A DNA stretch of 52,286 bases from Aquificaceae bacterium (GTDB lineage Bacteria; Aquificota; Aquificia; Aquificales; Aquificaceae): positions 1 through 52,286 of the forward strand of contig JANWWH010000003.1 in NCBI GenBank assembly GCA_025056375.1. Reading direction: 5' to 3'. The position numbers and the translations under genes are program-made. Below, in pieces: positions 52,180 to 52,286 of this stretch (its first letter is position 1; each line of letters begins with the position of its first letter). The notes below the pieces were generated by a model. That model was not told where the DNA came from. It did no database searches and saw only the letters and a list, made by a program, of their open reading frames with translations.

Positions 52180-52286
52180 CTTCACTATCCTCCAATACAC
52201 CCACACACTCCCACCCTCCACCTATACCCTAACTCATTACCATAACATCTAACTCACCAACATACCCACACTACCACTTAAAAACA
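52180..52286 (+). other. G-free tract at the window end
   Basis: All 107 bases from 52180 to the window end lack G on the plus strand, so the minus strand has no C. The tract is rich in A, C and T with CCC runs. I see no gene. The upstream part 52109-52179 holds only the start region of the orphan at 51764. Confidence 0.75.

Noticed and set aside
1-52286. CRISPR array, rRNA operon or prophage
   Set aside because: No regularly spaced direct repeats, no rRNA-like sequence and no phage structural genes were seen; the only mobile-type gene is tnpB.

Overview
The window is a tightly packed chromosomal segment from a thermophilic bacterium of the Aquificales, most likely near Hydrogenobacter or Thermocrinis. 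The strongest clue is the small cytochrome c at 51447-51749. Its mature sequence closely matches, from memory, cytochrome c552 of Hydrogenobacter thermophilus. Supporting clues are futalosine-type menaquinone synthesis (mqnD plus a UbiD protein), inositol-type CDP-alcohol lipid chemistry, a GyrA with no recognisable GyrA box, and very short intergenic gaps with many 4-base ATGA overlaps. There is no rRNA, CRISPR array or prophage, and no gene-free stretch longer than about 180 bases.

Layout. 1-1115 (-): an O-antigen-ligase-type membrane protein broken by a frameshift and cut by the window edge. 1133-8284 (+): tRNA-Ser, a CDP-alcohol phosphatidyltransferase, an FMN-barrel protein, an MlaF-like ATPase, guaA, glyA, an EAL-HDOD signalling protein, a NIL-domain protein and thiL. 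8323-9859: a tnpB-only insertion element with a row of hairpins at its 3' end. 9887-11744 (+): a KamA-family radical SAM enzyme and a YihY/BrkB membrane protein. 11727-16812 (-): a helical orphan, a TIGR00725 protein, uvrA, and a DNA methyltransferase/restriction gene carrying two in-frame stop codons. 16982-19132 (+): acpP-fabF-rnc. 19110-19929 (-): a mini-Toprim protein and a helical orphan. 19992-26134 (+): gyrA, leuD, a CBS-pair protein, a DASS transporter, pyrE and a ZIP transporter. 26126-33372: mixed strands, with a triheme cytochrome, an oxidoreductase, a flavin reductase, lysS, a deacetylase-like protein and ubiD. 33409-33933 (+): a lipoprotein nuclease. 33940-41456 (-): a long run headed by tRNA-Leu (tig-clpP-clpX-ompH-lpxD-mqnD-nuoE-nuoF plus a small secreted protein). 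41589-45143 (+): an orphan peptide-type permease, pyrK, ribE and a second EAL-HDOD protein. 45140-47518 (-): ccsA and rpsF-ssb-rpsR-rplI. 47588-50726 (+): rbfA, a Ski2/Hel308-like helicase and a DUF4416 protein. 50613-52108: murI (-), cytochrome c552 (+) and a Cys-containing orphan (-). The last 107 bases contain no G on the + strand.

How the parts work together. Most genes are housekeeping: nucleotide synthesis (guaA, pyrE, pyrK), fatty acid and envelope synthesis (acpP, fabF, lpxD, ompH, murI), translation (tRNAs, lysS, ribosomal proteins, rbfA, rnc), proteolysis (tig, clpP, clpX) and respiration (nuoE, nuoF, mqnD, ubiD, ccsA, cytochromes). Two start-site styles coexist. Ribosomal-protein, chaperone and cytochrome genes carry AGGAGG ribosome binding sites. 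At least a dozen other genes have a TATAAT-like -10 box, often TGnTATAAT, ending only 6-12 bases before the start codon. This implies leaderless or nearly leaderless mRNAs.

I found no clearly new multi-gene system. The items most worth a second look are the leaderless-promoter pattern, the tnpB 3' hairpin array, the twice-interrupted methyltransferase upstream of uvrA, the GyrA C-terminal domain, the duplicated OB fold in LysS, the EAL-HDOD pair, the palindromic bidirectional -10 boxes and the G-free tail.
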